DNA from: Asaia prunellae JCM 25354
GTDB taxonomy: Bacteria; Pseudomonadota; Alphaproteobacteria; Acetobacterales; Acetobacteraceae
Assembly (NCBI RefSeq): GCF_000613885.1
Contig: NZ_BAJV01000001.1
Location: 248,001 to 312,000 of the forward strand
Direction of reading: 5' to 3'
Length of the DNA stretch: 64,000 nt
Within the stretch, counting starts at the first letter, position 1. Every line of letters starts with the position of its first letter. The notes under the pieces are model-generated. The model was not told the DNA's origin and did not search any database. It was given only the letters and a program-made list of their open reading frames with translations. Below, piece by piece: positions 44,671-56,079 of the stretch. Made by a program: the position numbers and the translations under genes.

Positions 44671-46901
44671 ATGACCGATACTGACCTGCCTCAACTGCCC
44701 ACCTCTTCACTCAAACCCCAAGAAATAATATTGATCGATGAAATTGTAGAAGGACGTATTCACGATCCTTTTGCCTATCTCGGGCGCCATCGCGAGGGGC
44801 GCAGCAATATCGTACGCGTTTTCTATCCTGATGCGGTCGAGGTTCGTCTCATTACCGAACGCAGGAACAAGCCGCCGCTCGAAAAGAAAATGGACAGGAT
44901 TGATGACAGGGGTATTTATACTGCGTCTATCAGTGCCCAGTCCCCGCGTTACAGTCTGCGCATTCTCTGGGCCGATGGCTGGCAGGAGACGCATGACCCC
45001 TATAGCTTCGGCACCCTGATTGGCGATCTCGACCTTTACCTGTTTGCTGAAGGCAATCATCGCGATATCGACAAAATCATGGGAGCCCATATCTGCGAGA
45101 TTGATGGTGTTACCGGTGTGCGATTTACTGTCTGGGCTCCCAATGCCCATCGCGTCTCGGTTATTGGCGATTTCAATATCTGGGATGGTCGGCGCCACCC
45201 GATGCGGCTGCGTCACAGCGCTGGTATCTGGGAATTATTCGTCCCTGGCATAGGATCAGGAGAGCGATACAAATTCGAAATAATGGCCCAGGGCGGTGTC
45301 ATTCTCCCAGCCAAAGCGGATCCTTACGCCCGTTATGCCGAACTGCCTCCGGCGACTGCTTCGATCGTAGCCCCCCCTCTGGAGCATCAGTGGCAAGATC
45401 AGGAATGGATGGCAAAACGGGCAGAACGACAGGCGCTTAATGCACCAGTATCGATCTATGAACTGCATGTTCCGTCATGGCAGCGCCGCAATTCCCCGAC
45501 AGGCTATATCAGCTGGAATGATCTGGGTGATCAACTGATCCCTTATGTCACTGATCTAGCTTTACCCATATCGAACTGATGCCGATTACCGAATATCCGT
45601 TCTCCGGTTCCTGGGGTTATCAGCCCCTAAGCATGTACGCCCCGACTTCCCGTCATGGAACACCCGCTGAGTTTGCTCATTTCATCGATCGATGCCATCA
45701 GGCCGGGATTGGCGTAATCATGGACTGGGTTCCGGCCCATTTCCCGGCAGACGCCCATGGGCTGGCCCTGTTTGATGGTACGCATCTCTACGAACACTCT
45801 GATCCAAGAGAAGGTTATCATCAGGACTGGCATACACTGATCTATAATTTCGGACGCACTGAAGTCCGTAATTTTCTGACAGGCAGCGCGCTATACTGGC
45901 TACGTAATTTCCACCTGGACGGGCTGCGCGTGGATGCTGTTGCCTCTATGCTTTACAGGGATTACAGCCGAAAGGATGGTGAATGGTGCCCCAATATCTA
46001 TGGTGGGCGCGAGAATCTCGAAGCTGTCGGCTTCATGCGGGAGCTTTCAGGCATCATCCGTGATTATTGCCGTGATGCCGCACTGATTGCGGAAGAATCA
46101 ACAGCTTGGCCAGGTGTTACTGCCCCGGCTGAAGTGGGAGGTCTCGGGTTCCGCTTCAAATGGAACATGGGCTGGATGCATGACACCCTGCGCTATATGC
46201 AGCACGATCCGCTCTGGCGCTGCCATCACGGCTCGGACATCACTTTTGGCATGGTCTATGCCTATACCGAGCATTTCGTCCTGCCGCTCTCTCATGACGA
46301 AGTTGTACATGGCAAGGGATCACTTCTGTCGCGCATGCCGGGCGATGACTGGCAGCGTCATGCCAACCTCCGTGCCTATTATGCCCTGATGTGGGCCTAT
46401 CCCGGCAAAAAGCTGCTTTTCATGGGCGGTGAATTGGCCCAGTGGGAGGAGTGGCACAATGACCGCGAGCTGGCCTGGCACAGGCTTCATGACGATCTGG
46501 GTCGAGGCGTTCATGATACGTTACAGAGTCTCAACAGAATATATCGTCAGGAACCAGCACTCTCGGCTCATGATTATGCTCATGACGGTTTTCGGTGGGT
46601 AATCGCCGATGACACAACAAACACCGTCTTCGCATGGCTGCGACAGGCGCCCGGCGCCTCTCCTGTCCTTGTCGTATGCAACATGACACCTGCAGTGCAG
46701 CACGGATATCGTATCGGGGTGCCGACAGGCGGGGCTTGGGTAGAGCGCGTGAATACTGATGAGAAGAGATATGGAGGATCGGGTATTACAAATGAGGGAT
46801 TCATTCAGACACGGGAAGAATCTTCTCATGGCATGGAACATTCTCTTGCCCTGACGCTTCCTCCTCTCGCTGTTCTGTATCTTACACCCAAAGGCAGCTG
46901 A
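44671..46901 (+). CDS. glgB: 1,4-alpha-glucan branching enzyme GlgB, one frameshift
   Basis: The first frame (to 45579) contains the N-terminal domain and CBM48 ([20 protein letters not shown]), then [11 protein letters not shown]. The second (from 45579) gives [21 protein letters not shown], the nucleophile Asp in [16 protein letters not shown], the Glu in [12 protein letters not shown] and [13 protein letters not shown]. One G missing at about 45559 (CTAGCTTT for CTAGGCTTT) restores the canonical [16 protein letters not shown]. Full length about 743 residues. It adds alpha-1,6 branches to GlgA's product, 35 bp downstream of glgA. Confidence 0.92.
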
Positions 46902-46925
46902 GTTTTCCTTATCAAGGAGGCACCG

Positions 46926-48677
46926 ATGCAGCAGAGATATCTATACCAGCCCCAGTTCGGTGCGACCCTGCAAAGCGATGGAACAACCCGTTTCACGCTT
47001 TGGGCACCTTCGTGTGAAACGGTTTCGATCCAGATCGAAAATGATGTGTCGCGACCCATGCACCGTGACACCGACGGCATCTTCACCCTCGCAGTCAACT
47101 GCCCTCCGGGAACGCGCTATCGCTATCTCGTACGCGATGATCTCGCTGTTCCCGATCCTGCCAGCCGCAGCCAGCCAGAAGGCGTACATGGCCCAAGCGC
47201 TGTAACCGACCCGAAAGCCTATCTCTGGCAGACCCCTGACTGGCAGGGTCGCCCCTGGAACGAGGCCGTAATCTATGAATTACATGCCGGACTGCTCGGT
47301 GGTTTTGATGGAGTGTCCCAACGCCTCGATGAACTCAAGGCGCTGGGAATTACTGCCATAGAAATCATGCCGGTCAACAGCTTTGGGGGTACGCGCAACT
47401 GGGGCTATGACGGCGTACTGCCTTATGCGCCAAGCTGTGCCTATGGTGAACCGGATAGCCTGAAGCGGCTTGTCGATACGGCACATCAGAAGCTGATGGT
47501 CATCCTTGACGTGGTTTATAACCATTTTGGCCCGGACGGTAACTTTCTGCATGAATATGCAGAAGCGTTTTTCGATAACGAGAACAATTCGAGCTGGGGC
47601 GTCGGAATAGCGTTCGCAAAACCTCAGGTTGCCAATTTCTTCATTGACAACGTACTTTACTGGCTCATGGAATTCCGCTTTGACGGCGTCCGTATCGATG
47701 CAGCTTCTGCCATCACCGATCACGCCTGGTTCGGGAAACTAAGAGAGCGTGTCGCCCGACAGATCGAACCAGGACGCCATGTCCATCTGATCCTCGAGAA
47801 CGAGAACAATGATTCCGGCCTCCTGCGCGACGGTTTCACTGCCCAGTGGAATGATGATGGCCATAATGTGCTGCATGTCATGCTGACTGGTGAAACAGAG
47901 GGCTATTATGAGATGTTTGCCGATAATCCGACAAGCATCCTCGCCCGCGTCCTCCATGAAGGCTTTGCCTATCAGGGCGAGGTTAATCCTTATTCGGGCA
48001 AAAAACGCGGGATGCCCAGCGGCGATCTTGCAACAGACAAATTTATCCTTTTCCTCCAGAACCACGACCAGACCGGAAACCGTGCGCTGGGGGAAAGGCT
48101 GATCTCGCTCGCCAGCCCCGAGCCACTACACGCGGCTTACGCATTACTCCTGCTCAGCCCAATGATACCCATGCTTTTCATGGGAGAGGAATGGGGCTGT
48201 CGCTCACCTTTCCTGTTCTTCTGTGATTTTCACGACGAGCTGGCTAATGCTGTTCGCGAAGGCCGTCGCAAGGAGTTCGCCAAGTTCTCAGCCTTTCAGG
48301 ATCCCGAGAAACGCAAGACGATCCCGGATCCGAATGCGCTGTCAACCTTCGACAGGTCCAGACCAGATCGCAAAGAGCGCGATACACCAGAAGGCCGTAT
48401 CTGGCTCGAGCGTACACGGAGCCTGCTGGCATTACGCAAGCACTGGATCGCACCTTATCTGACACAGGCCCACAGCCTGAATGCGACGGTAATCGGAGAC
48501 AGATCCATATTGGCGCGATGGAAACTCGATAACGGATCGGTTCTTTCAATCGCCCTCAATCTCTCCAATCACGAAACATGCAGAATCAGCGAACCAGGCA
48601 GGCTTCTCTATAGCTCTGCCAGCAGGCGGGCAGTAGAAGAACTTCCCCCTGGCAGTCTTGTCGCCGGTCTGGAGTAA
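46926..48677 (+). CDS. treZ: malto-oligosyltrehalose trehalohydrolase TreZ
   Basis: 583 residues with a strong AAGGAGG before ATG 46926. Landmarks: FGATLQSDGTTRFTLWAPSC (N-terminal domain), VIYELHAGLLGGFDG, VNSFGGTRNWGYDGVLPYAP, DVVYNHFGPDGNFL, the nucleophile Asp in FDGVRIDAASAI, Glu in ILENENND and Asp in LQNHDQTGNRALGER. It releases trehalose from the reducing-end-isomerised chains made by TreY, which is encoded next, 5 bp on. Confidence 0.93.
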   Translation: MQQRYLYQPQFGATLQSDGTTRFTLWAPSCETVSIQIENDVSRPMHRDTDGIFTLAVNCPPGTRYRYLVRDDLAVPDPASRSQPEGVHGPSAVTDPKAYLWQTPDWQGRPWNEAVIYELHAGLLGGFDGVSQRLDELKALGITAIEIMPVNSFGGTRNWGYDGVLPYAPSCAYGEPDSLKRLVDTAHQKLMVILDVVYNHFGPDGNFLHEYAEAFFDNENNSSWGVGIAFAKPQVANFFIDNVLYWLMEFRFDGVRIDAASAITDHAWFGKLRERVARQIEPGRHVHLILENENNDSGLLRDGFTAQWNDDGHNVLHVMLTGETEGYYEMFADNPTSILARVLHEGFAYQGEVNPYSGKKRGMPSGDLATDKFILFLQNHDQTGNRALGERLISLASPEPLHAAYALLLLSPMIPMLFMGEEWGCRSPFLFFCDFHDELANAVREGRRKEFAKFSAFQDPEKRKTIPDPNALSTFDRSRPDRKERDTPEGRIWLERTRSLLALRKHWIAPYLTQAHSLNATVIGDRSILARWKLDNGSVLSIALNLSNHETCRISEPGRLLYSSASRRAVEELPPGSLVAGLE

Positions 48678-48682
48678 CGCTT

Positions 48683-51313
48683 ATGACCCCCCTTCCTTTT
48701 GCCGCCACGCTTCGACTGCAGTTCCACCGTGAATTCACCTTCGACCATGCCATTCCTCTTGTCCCGTATTTCCGAAAACTTGGAATAAGCCATCTCTATG
48801 CTTCCCCACTTCTGGCCTCCACACCAGGTTCGATGCATGGGTATGATACGGTCGATTGTCACCTTATCGACCCTGATCGTGGCGGCATCGATGGATTACG
48901 TCGCCTCGTCTCCAGATTGCGTCAGGAAGGAATGGGGCTGATCCTCGATATTGTACCAAATCACATGGGTGTAGGCCCCGATAATGGCTGGTGGATGGAT
49001 GTCCTGCGGCTTGGCCAGCGCAGTGCCTACGCACAACATTTCGATATCACCTGGCAACCGGCTGATCCTGACCTGCATCACAAGGTCCTGCTGCCCTTCC
49101 TCGGTTCTCCCCTGGGCGACATTATTGAGGCTGGTGAACTGGTACTGGCGTTCAATGAAGAAACAGGTCATGCCGAGATCCATTATGGCGATCAGCGTTT
49201 CCCCCTGTCGCCAGAGAGCGAAAAAGCCCTGCTCGGCGAGGCGAAATATCATGGCAGCCTGCCTGTAACTCCGGCTTTTCTAACGACAGAGACCGGTAAA
49301 AATCTGACGAAAAAGCTTCATTCCCTGCTGGATCCTCACACCAAGTCAGGGCGCGCCCGGATAGAAGCACTTCTTGATGCTCAACACTACCGACTTGCCT
49401 GGTGGCGGGTTGCAGGCGACCTCATCAACTGGCGACGCTTTTTCGATGTGACGTCTCTGATCGCCCTGCGTATGGATCGGCGTGAGGTCTTTGATGACGC
49501 CCATCGGCTGGTGTTCGAATTGTACCGTGAAGGCTGATTGACGGATTACGGGTAGACCATGTTGATGGTCTTGCGAGACCTGCTGAATATTGCTCTCGTC
49601 TGAGGGGCAGGCTTGACGCCCTGCGTCGGGAACGACCCGTGCCACTTCAGAGCCAGGCACCTTTCCTTATCGAGAAAATCCTGCAACGAAACGAAATTCT
49701 TCCGCTCGAATGGCCCGTCACTGGCACGACCGGCTATGATTTTCTGGAGCAGGTTGACCTTCTGTTGCACCATCCCGGTGGTGAGGCCCCCATCACCGAA
49801 CTCTGGTCGGAATTTGGCCCTGTCGATTTCGAGGAGGTCGAACATGTCGCCCGGCATGAAAAACTCGATACATCCTTCTATGGTGAATTTGAAACGCTGG
49901 TAGCTCTTCTCGCAAAAGAATTCCCGACAGAACGGGACCTTACACCTCACGCCCTTGGCTCGGCGCTGCGTGCGCTCCTCACGGTCTTTCCGGTCTATCG
50001 CAGTTATTTCGCCGATGGCGGTGACTCTGGTGCCGATTTCCGCGCCATCGACAAAGCCCGGCTTGAGGCACAGCATATGCTGCCTGTCTACCAGCACGAA
50101 ATTCTGGATCAGCTCTGTCAGTATCTTGCTGATGCGCGCATCGATACCGCTGAGCGTCAGGATATCCTGGAGCGTTTTGAACATCTCACTGCACCACTAA
50201 CGGCCAAGGCAGGTGAGGATACCGCTTTCTATCGTTATGCGCGTCTGCTTTCACGCAATGATGTCGGCTGCAGCCTGATCGTTTTTCAGCACCGGCTTCT
50301 TATTTCCACAGGATGAACAAGGAACGTCTTTCCAGCCATCCCCAAGCCCTTCTGACAACAGCCACTCATGATCACAAACGTGGGGAGGATGGACGCACCC
50401 GTCTCATGGTTCTGAGCGAACCAGAGTCAGAATGGTCTCACACTGTCAGAAAATGGCTCAGAAACTCGCAATCCTTTCTGGAAAAAACTTCGCATGGCCC
50501 TTCACCTGTTCCGGCCGATGCCTATTTCATCTTCCAGACCCTCATTTCTTCCTGGCCGCATGAAAAAAGCGAGATGCAGGCTTATCCTGAACGCCTCGAA
50601 GCCTATCTCACAAAGGCTTTGCGTGAATCTGGAGAGCGGACCAACTGGAGTCATCCGGACGAAGCCTATGAAGAAGCCTGTCTCGCTTTTGCAAGAACCT
50701 GTATCACTGGTGAATTTCACATAGAGATCGCTACCTATGTCAATCGCATCGAAAATGCTGCAGCGCTGAACAGTCTCTCCCAGACGCTGCTGCGCATGAC
50801 CAGCCCCGGCGTTCCTGATCTCTACCAGGGGCGTGAAGGATGGGATTTCAGCCTTGTAGATCCTGATAACCGACGGCCCGTCGATTATGAACGCCGCGAA
50901 CGGATGCTGGCAGAAGGGCAGAGTTTCGAGGAGAGCTGCCACGAGTGGAAAACCGGCCGGGCAAAACAGGCCCTGATCGAGACAGTACTCAACCTCCGTC
51001 TAAAACAGCCTGACCTGTTCGAGAAAGGGCATTACAAATCTCTGGAAGCGACTGGTCCTCTTGCCACCCATATCGTCGCATTCGAACGCGAGTCCTCGTC
51101 AGGAGCATATCTCGTGATTGCTCCCCGCCTGACAATGGCACTTTCCCCTAATAACGACCTCAGTACCCTCCATGGAGACTGGGCCAGCACGACCCTTCCG
51201 ACACAGGCAGATGGCGCAGTCTCCTGCATCAGGCGCCACTTTCTGATAACCCTGTATTCTCACTGTCTTATCTCAACGGGACCATTCCTATCGATATTCT
51301 CGTCAGAGAGTGA
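48683..51313 (+). CDS. treY: malto-oligosyltrehalose synthase TreY, three frameshifts
   Basis: Four frames build a TreY of about 877 residues. The start has ATLRLQFHREFTFDHA and LYASPLLASTPGSMHGYD. After a shift near 49535 (GGCTGATT for GGCCTGATT) comes LIDGLRVDHVDGLARPAEY with the catalytic Asp, then LPLEWPVTGTTGYDFL with the Glu. After a shift near 50274 (AGCCTGATC for AGCCCTGATC) comes TTATHDHKRGED and VPDLYQGREGWDFSLVDPDN. A last shift near 51220 gives the normal C-terminus (...PIDILVRE) ending at 51313. One added base repairs each. TreY converts the reducing end of maltodextrins to a trehalose unit. Confidence 0.92.
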
Positions 51314-51330
51314 TTAGAATTTTTATGGAT

Positions 51331-51357
51331 AAGGGGCGGTGAAACCGCCCCTTTTTC
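51331..51357 (+). terminator. intrinsic terminator of the glgA-treY operon
   Basis: AAGGGGCGGT, a short loop (GAAA region) and ACCGCCCCTT form a GC-rich stem followed by a T-run (CTTTTTCTTT, to ~51358). It lies 18 bp after the restored treY stop. That position supports ending treY at 51313 and separates the trehalose genes from the glycosyltransferase operon. Confidence 0.9.
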
Positions 51358-51512
51358 TTTGCACCGTCCGTTTTCGAAGAAAAACCAATCCCGGGCAAAA
51401 TGTTCTTTTTCCTGTTCTGAGCTTATTTTTCACCAATTGTGTTTTACCTCCACCCCTCTGGCAACTGCACCTCCACGCGTGACGTTCTATGACCCTGTCA
51501 ATGAGGTGATGC

Positions 51513-52901
51513 GTGCACATAGTTCATATAGCGCTGGGCGGCTGTCTGCGCGCGCCTCCTGTCCGTTATGGCATCACTCCCGACACAGGGGGACATATCG
51601 CTTACGTATTAAATGCCGCCCTGTCGCAGGCTTTGCTTCCGGAAACCAGTCACGTCACAATTGTAACAAGACGATTTCGAAATGAACGCCTCGGACTGAT
51701 TCATGACCAGGAAATCGAACACCTGTCCGACAAGATAACGATCCTCAGGATCGGGGAAGCCGGAGCTCCTTATTGCGAGAAGGATGCTCTCAGTGCCTGT
51801 CTACCCGCCCTTGCTGAATCGCTACGTCGTCATATGGCCCGACCCGACTGTCGTTTCGATATCGCCCATGTGCACTTTGCCGATGCAGCTTCTATTGGCC
51901 TTTCACTGGCGGCCCTAACGAACCTGCCCGTTATCTACACGCCTCATGCACTGGGTATCGACAAGCTTCAGGCAGGTGGTGCAGACTGCAAAGCTCTTCG
52001 TGACAGGATTGCTTGCGAGACAAATGCCATTCAGCACGCAGATGGCCTCATTGTCTCGACACGAAATGAAGCAGATTTTCAAGTGCCACGTTATGGTGTG
52101 ACATCAGCCAGCGCAAAAACACGTGTCATAGCTCCTGGTGTCCCCCCGCTTTCAAAAGCTGGTGCGGAACAAGGCGCGCGCTTTCTGCATGGTATGCTGG
52201 CCTCGCCAGAACGCCCCCTGCTTCTTGCAATTGCCCGACCGGTCGAAAAGAAAAATCTCGTCTCGCTCGCACAGCTCTACGCACAGGATGAGGAACTCAG
52301 AAAACGCGCAAACCTCGTCATCCTGAGTGGTCAGCACGCACTTCTTCATCCCGGCTCGGAAGAAGCGCGTGTGGTAGCAGACCTTGAAGCTATCAGATCT
52401 GACAATGACCTCGGTAAACACTTTGCTCTTCCATCCAGCCATGATGCAGATGACGTCGCGGGCCTCTATCGTCTAGCTGCCATGACCGGGGGTGTTTTCG
52501 TCAACCCGGCTCATCACGAGCCCTTTGGTCTGACCCTGCTCGAGGCGGCTTCCGCAGGACTGCCGGTAGTTGCTACCAATCAGGGCGGCCCTGTCGATAT
52601 ACTTACGCGTTTCGGCCACGGACTGCTTGTTTCGCCCGGCTCAAGAGAGGCTCTGGGTGAAGCCCTCCATCGTATTCTTTCCAGACCGGAGCTGCGGGAA
52701 CGCCTGGCTGCGGCCGCAGCAGGCGCCACCGCCCTCATGGGCTGGGAAAGCTATGCCCGGGCATCCATCCAGTTCTACCGTTCAGCCATTGCAGCCAGAC
52801 TGCGCAGTCCACGATCTACCCGTACCACGCTACGCAATATCGTATCATTTCTGGCCCCATCAGGACATGAGGGCATGACAGCCCCGGGAGCCTCTTTATG
52901 A
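51513..52901 (+). CDS. GT4-family glycosyltransferase (sucrose-phosphate-synthase-like)
   Basis: 462 residues from GTG 51513, with GAGGTGA upstream. The N-terminal Rossmann domain begins MHIVHIALGGCLR and includes DTGGHIAYVLNAALSQAL, the donor-side motif seen in sucrose synthases and sucrose-phosphate synthases. HVHFADAASIGL and YTPHALGIDK follow. The C-terminal domain has LLAIARPVEKKN and the EX7E-type NPAHHEPFGLTLLEAASAGLPVVATNQGG. It starts a four-gene set whose starts and stops overlap. It could make sucrose-like or glucosylglycerol-like compounds; this is not determinable from sequence. Confidence 0.85.
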   Translation: MHIVHIALGGCLRAPPVRYGITPDTGGHIAYVLNAALSQALLPETSHVTIVTRRFRNERLGLIHDQEIEHLSDKITILRIGEAGAPYCEKDALSACLPALAESLRRHMARPDCRFDIAHVHFADAASIGLSLAALTNLPVIYTPHALGIDKLQAGGADCKALRDRIACETNAIQHADGLIVSTRNEADFQVPRYGVTSASAKTRVIAPGVPPLSKAGAEQGARFLHGMLASPERPLLLAIARPVEKKNLVSLAQLYAQDEELRKRANLVILSGQHALLHPGSEEARVVADLEAIRSDNDLGKHFALPSSHDADDVAGLYRLAAMTGGVFVNPAHHEPFGLTLLEAASAGLPVVATNQGGPVDILTRFGHGLLVSPGSREALGEALHRILSRPELRERLAAAAAGATALMGWESYARASIQFYRSAIAARLRSPRSTRTTLRNIVSFLAPSGHEGMTAPGASL

Positions 52902-54030
52902 CCCGACCCATCGGCTATTTCGTTCATCACCAGGGACGAGGCCATGCCGAAAGATGCCTGGCAATTGTCAGCGCACTCCCTGTTACACGTCCGGTCGTCA
53001 TATTCTGTGCCCGTGCGGATCTTTTCCCCGCCTTGCCTCCCCATATCCGCCTTGTCATCATTCCCTCCCTGTTTGAGGCGACAGGCGAGGAAAATGTGGC
53101 ACTCGCTGATATACCTACCCCTCGCACATTGCATTGTGCACCGCTGGGCTGGCCGGGCATAAGAAAAGCCATGGGGCAGATCGTAACCTGGTTTGCCGAG
53201 CTGACCCGGCCCTGATGATCTGCGATGTTTCCGCCGAGATCGCCCAGCTCAGCCGATTGTGCAGCGTGCCCCATATCAAGGTACTCCAGCATGGCGATCG
53301 TAGCGATGAAGGCCACCACGCCGCTTATGACGGCGCCATCGGGCTGCTCGCCCCGTTTTCCGAACGTCTTGCACAGCCGGAATGGCAGGGGGAGCTACGC
53401 GATCGTATCTTTTATGCTGGCGGTCTGGGCAAAGCTGATAGCTTGCCTGAACGCGAAATCGCCCGCCAGCGTCTTGGCCTGGACGCCCATCGCGAAATCA
53501 TTCTGGTAATGACCGGTAGTGGTGGCACCGGTTTTACAGTCGCACCTATTGCTGTCGGCGCCCGGTCACGACCTGCTGCTCTCTGGATCACAATCGGCCC
53601 CATGACGCGCGACTGGCATGCGACCGAACCCGGCAATCTGGTTCATCATGGCTGGATTGAGCAAGTAGCCGATTATATCGCTGCAGCTGATTGTGTTATC
53701 GCCAGCACGGGCAACACGACATGCCAGCAGATTCTTGCAGCAGGCAAGCCCTGGCTTGCCATCCCTGAATGGCGTTATTTCGACGAACAACATCGCAAGG
53801 CAGCCTGTCTGGCCGCCGCTGGTATGGCCATTACTCGTCCTCATCTGCCGAGTTCCGCCCTGGCTTGGAATTGCGCGCTCGCCGAAACCTATAGCCGTCA
53901 CGATCCCGAAACCCAGCGCGCGGCCATTGATGATCTCCCCTCGGAACGTACGGCGCTGTGGATCGAGGAACTGATCGAACACTTCTGGAACGACCACCCC
54001 AACCCCGTCCGGGAAGTTACTCTGCCATGA
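52898..54030 (+). CDS. GT28/MurG-like glycosyltransferase, one frameshift
   Basis: Overlaps the previous gene by 4 bp (ATGA). Residues 4-19 (PIGYFVHHQGRGHAER) are the N-terminal glycine/histidine loop of GT1/GT28 enzymes. The first frame ends at 53215; the rest is open from 53134. One C added in the CCC run at 53210-53212 gives TRPLMICDVSAEIA and a protein of about 377 residues. The C-terminal donor domain has LVMTGSGGTGFTV, VHHGWIEQVADYIAAADCVI, and STGNTTCQQILAAGKPWLAIP, typical of GT28. The acceptor is unknown. Confidence 0.8.
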
Positions 54031-54959
54031 ATACCCTCTCTGTTCTTACTTTGGCCAAAGGACGCTCCTCCCATCTGGCCAATATGATGCTCGGCCTCGC
54101 CAGGCAGAGCGTGCTACCTCATGAATTTATCATCGCGGTCATGCAGGACAGCCTGTACGAAAATCTGCCTGACATGCCCTTTCCGGTGCGTCAGATACAG
54201 ATAGATTCCTCCGCCTTGCGTCTTTCCACTGCGCGTAACCATGCGGCCCGGCTTGCCACTGGCGATGCTCTGGTTTTTCTTGATATTGACTGCATTCCGG
54301 CGCCGGAATGCCTTCATGACTATCAACAGGGCCTTGTCACCCATGACGGACTGCTTATGGGAGAAGTCATGTATCTTCCCGCAGGGACAGCGGAGCCGGG
54401 ATGGGACTATCACCGCTTCGAGCAAAACTGCGCGAAACATTCAGACCGACGTGGCCCGCCGGAAGACGGTGTTGAGCCCTGTACGGATTACCGATGCTTC
54501 TGGTCACTGAATTTTGCCATACGTCGTGACCGTTTTCTTTCTTCCGGCGGATTTGATGAAAACTACATCGGCTATGGCGGTGAAGACACTGACTATGCCA
54601 AAGGTTTTACCCTTTCTGGAGGCATGCTGGCCTGGCTGAAAGGTGCCCGTGTCTATCATCAGCACCATGCCCATCACATGCCTCCGGTACATCATATCGC
54701 TACTGTCGTACGCAATGCGGAACATTTCGAAAAGAAATGGGGCTATCGCACAATGGGGCACTGGCTGCATGCTTTCCGCCTGATGGGACTGATCGATGAT
54801 ACACCCGGCAGGCCCATCCGCATCCTGCGTCAGCCTGATGATGAGGATTTCGCTCTGACCGGCCAGCAAAGCCACCAGCCCTACGCCAATACCGCTTCGG
54901 TCATCCGTATCCTCGAACAGAGACTGGCGGCGACCACCCCTAGTCTTGCAGCCGAATGA
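54027..54959 (+). CDS. GT2/galactosyltransferase-like glycosyltransferase
   Basis: About 310 residues from ATG 54027, overlapping the previous stop by 4 bp. The GT-A fold is shown by VLTLAKGRSSHLANMM, ALVFLDIDCIPAPE (DxD motif) and WSLNFAIRRDRFLSSGGFDE followed by YGGEDTDYAKGF. This last stretch matches the C-terminal subdomain of beta-galactosyl/N-acetylgalactosaminyl-transferases (Glyco_transf_7C). A His-rich segment (YHQHHAHHMPPVHH) follows, close to where these enzymes bind metal. Product unknown. Confidence 0.83.
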   Translation: MNTLSVLTLAKGRSSHLANMMLGLARQSVLPHEFIIAVMQDSLYENLPDMPFPVRQIQIDSSALRLSTARNHAARLATGDALVFLDIDCIPAPECLHDYQQGLVTHDGLLMGEVMYLPAGTAEPGWDYHRFEQNCAKHSDRRGPPEDGVEPCTDYRCFWSLNFAIRRDRFLSSGGFDENYIGYGGEDTDYAKGFTLSGGMLAWLKGARVYHQHHAHHMPPVHHIATVVRNAEHFEKKWGYRTMGHWLHAFRLMGLIDDTPGRPIRILRQPDDEDFALTGQQSHQPYANTASVIRILEQRLAATTPSLAAE

Positions 54960-56037
54960 CCACACGCCGTCGTATCGCGCTCGTCGCACATCCGCGGCAT
55001 CCAATTGCTGAACCTTTCAAGGGCGGGATGGAAGCCCACAGTTTTCATCTTGCCAGAGGCTTATGGCGCGTGGCCATGAGGTGACGCTTTTCGCCGCGGG
55101 AGACAGCGACGCCCGTTTCACAATTGATCCGCTTCTGCCCGTTCATTACGACCGTGACTTCCCCTGGGAAAATGCCCGGCCTGATCCAAGACTTTATCCG
55201 GTTCTGGATGCTGCTTTCGGGGCAGCACGTCATCGCATTTTTGGCGGCAGCTTTGACGTGGTGCATAACAACTGCCTCCACCGTTTCATCATGCAGGAAG
55301 CAGCGAAAGGCAGCCTGCCTTGCGTGACATCCCTCCACATACCTCCTTTTGACGCCATCCATGGTATCCTTCGTGAAAGTCTTTCGACCACCCATCATGC
55401 GACCGTCACCTCGCAGCGTCAGACCCTGTGCTGGTGGCCTGAGGGCGCCCCTCATACAGCCGAAATTGTTCATAATGGCATTGATCTGACCCTGTGGCCC
55501 TGGTCGGAGGAAAAAGGGAACCACGCTTTATGGTGTGGGCGTCTGACGCCAAACAAAGGACCACACCACGCCATCAGAGCTGCAAAGCTCTGCGGCATCG
55601 GACTTCGTCTTTTTGGCCCCAAGGAAGACGAAGCCTATTTCGACCAGGAAATCGCCCCGTTGCTTGACGAAACCATAAGCTATGGCGGTGTGGTGGAAGG
55701 AGCAGCCCTGTCGCAGGAAATGCGCCATGCCGGGCTGCTGTTTTTCACGCCATGCTGGGATGAACCGTTCGGACTGGTCGCGATAGAGGCTATGGCCAGC
55801 GGCTTGCCCGTTGCAGCATTCGACCAGGGAGCTGCACGGGAAATCATCGGTGAAGATGCTGGCTGCTTTGCCCCGCCTTACGACGAGGCTGCGCTTGCCA
55901 ATGCGGCTCTAAGAGCCCTCGAAATAGACAGACTTGTCCCACGACAGCGGGTTGAACAGTGCTTCAGCCTCTCGCGCATGATCGATCGCTACGAAGCGCT
56001 TTACGAAAAAGTCATTGCGTCACACAGGATACAATGA
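54956..56037 (+). CDS. GT4-family glycosyltransferase, one frameshift
   Basis: ATG 54956 overlaps the previous stop (ATGA). The first frame gives MTTRRRIALVAHPRHPIAEP and GGMEAHSFHLARGL, the glycine-rich donor loop, then stops. Adding one base near 55060-55063 continues as ARGHEVTLFAAGDSD. The rest has VHNGIDLTLWPW, LWCGRLTPNKGPHHAI, GVVEGAALSQEMRHAG and TPCWDEPFGLVAIEAMASGLPVAAFDQG (EX7E). About 360 residues. It closes the four-gene glycosyltransferase set and is convergent with a small membrane-protein gene. Confidence 0.83.
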
Positions 56038-56079
56038 CTTCTGATACCTCTCCGAAAGATGTCAGAGCTTTTTTGCCTC

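Noticed and set aside
53958-54026. Longer N-terminus for the GT2-type enzyme
   Set aside because: The extension overlaps the preceding coding region; ATG 54027 makes the same 4-bp overlap as the other genes of the set and begins the typical GT-A strand.
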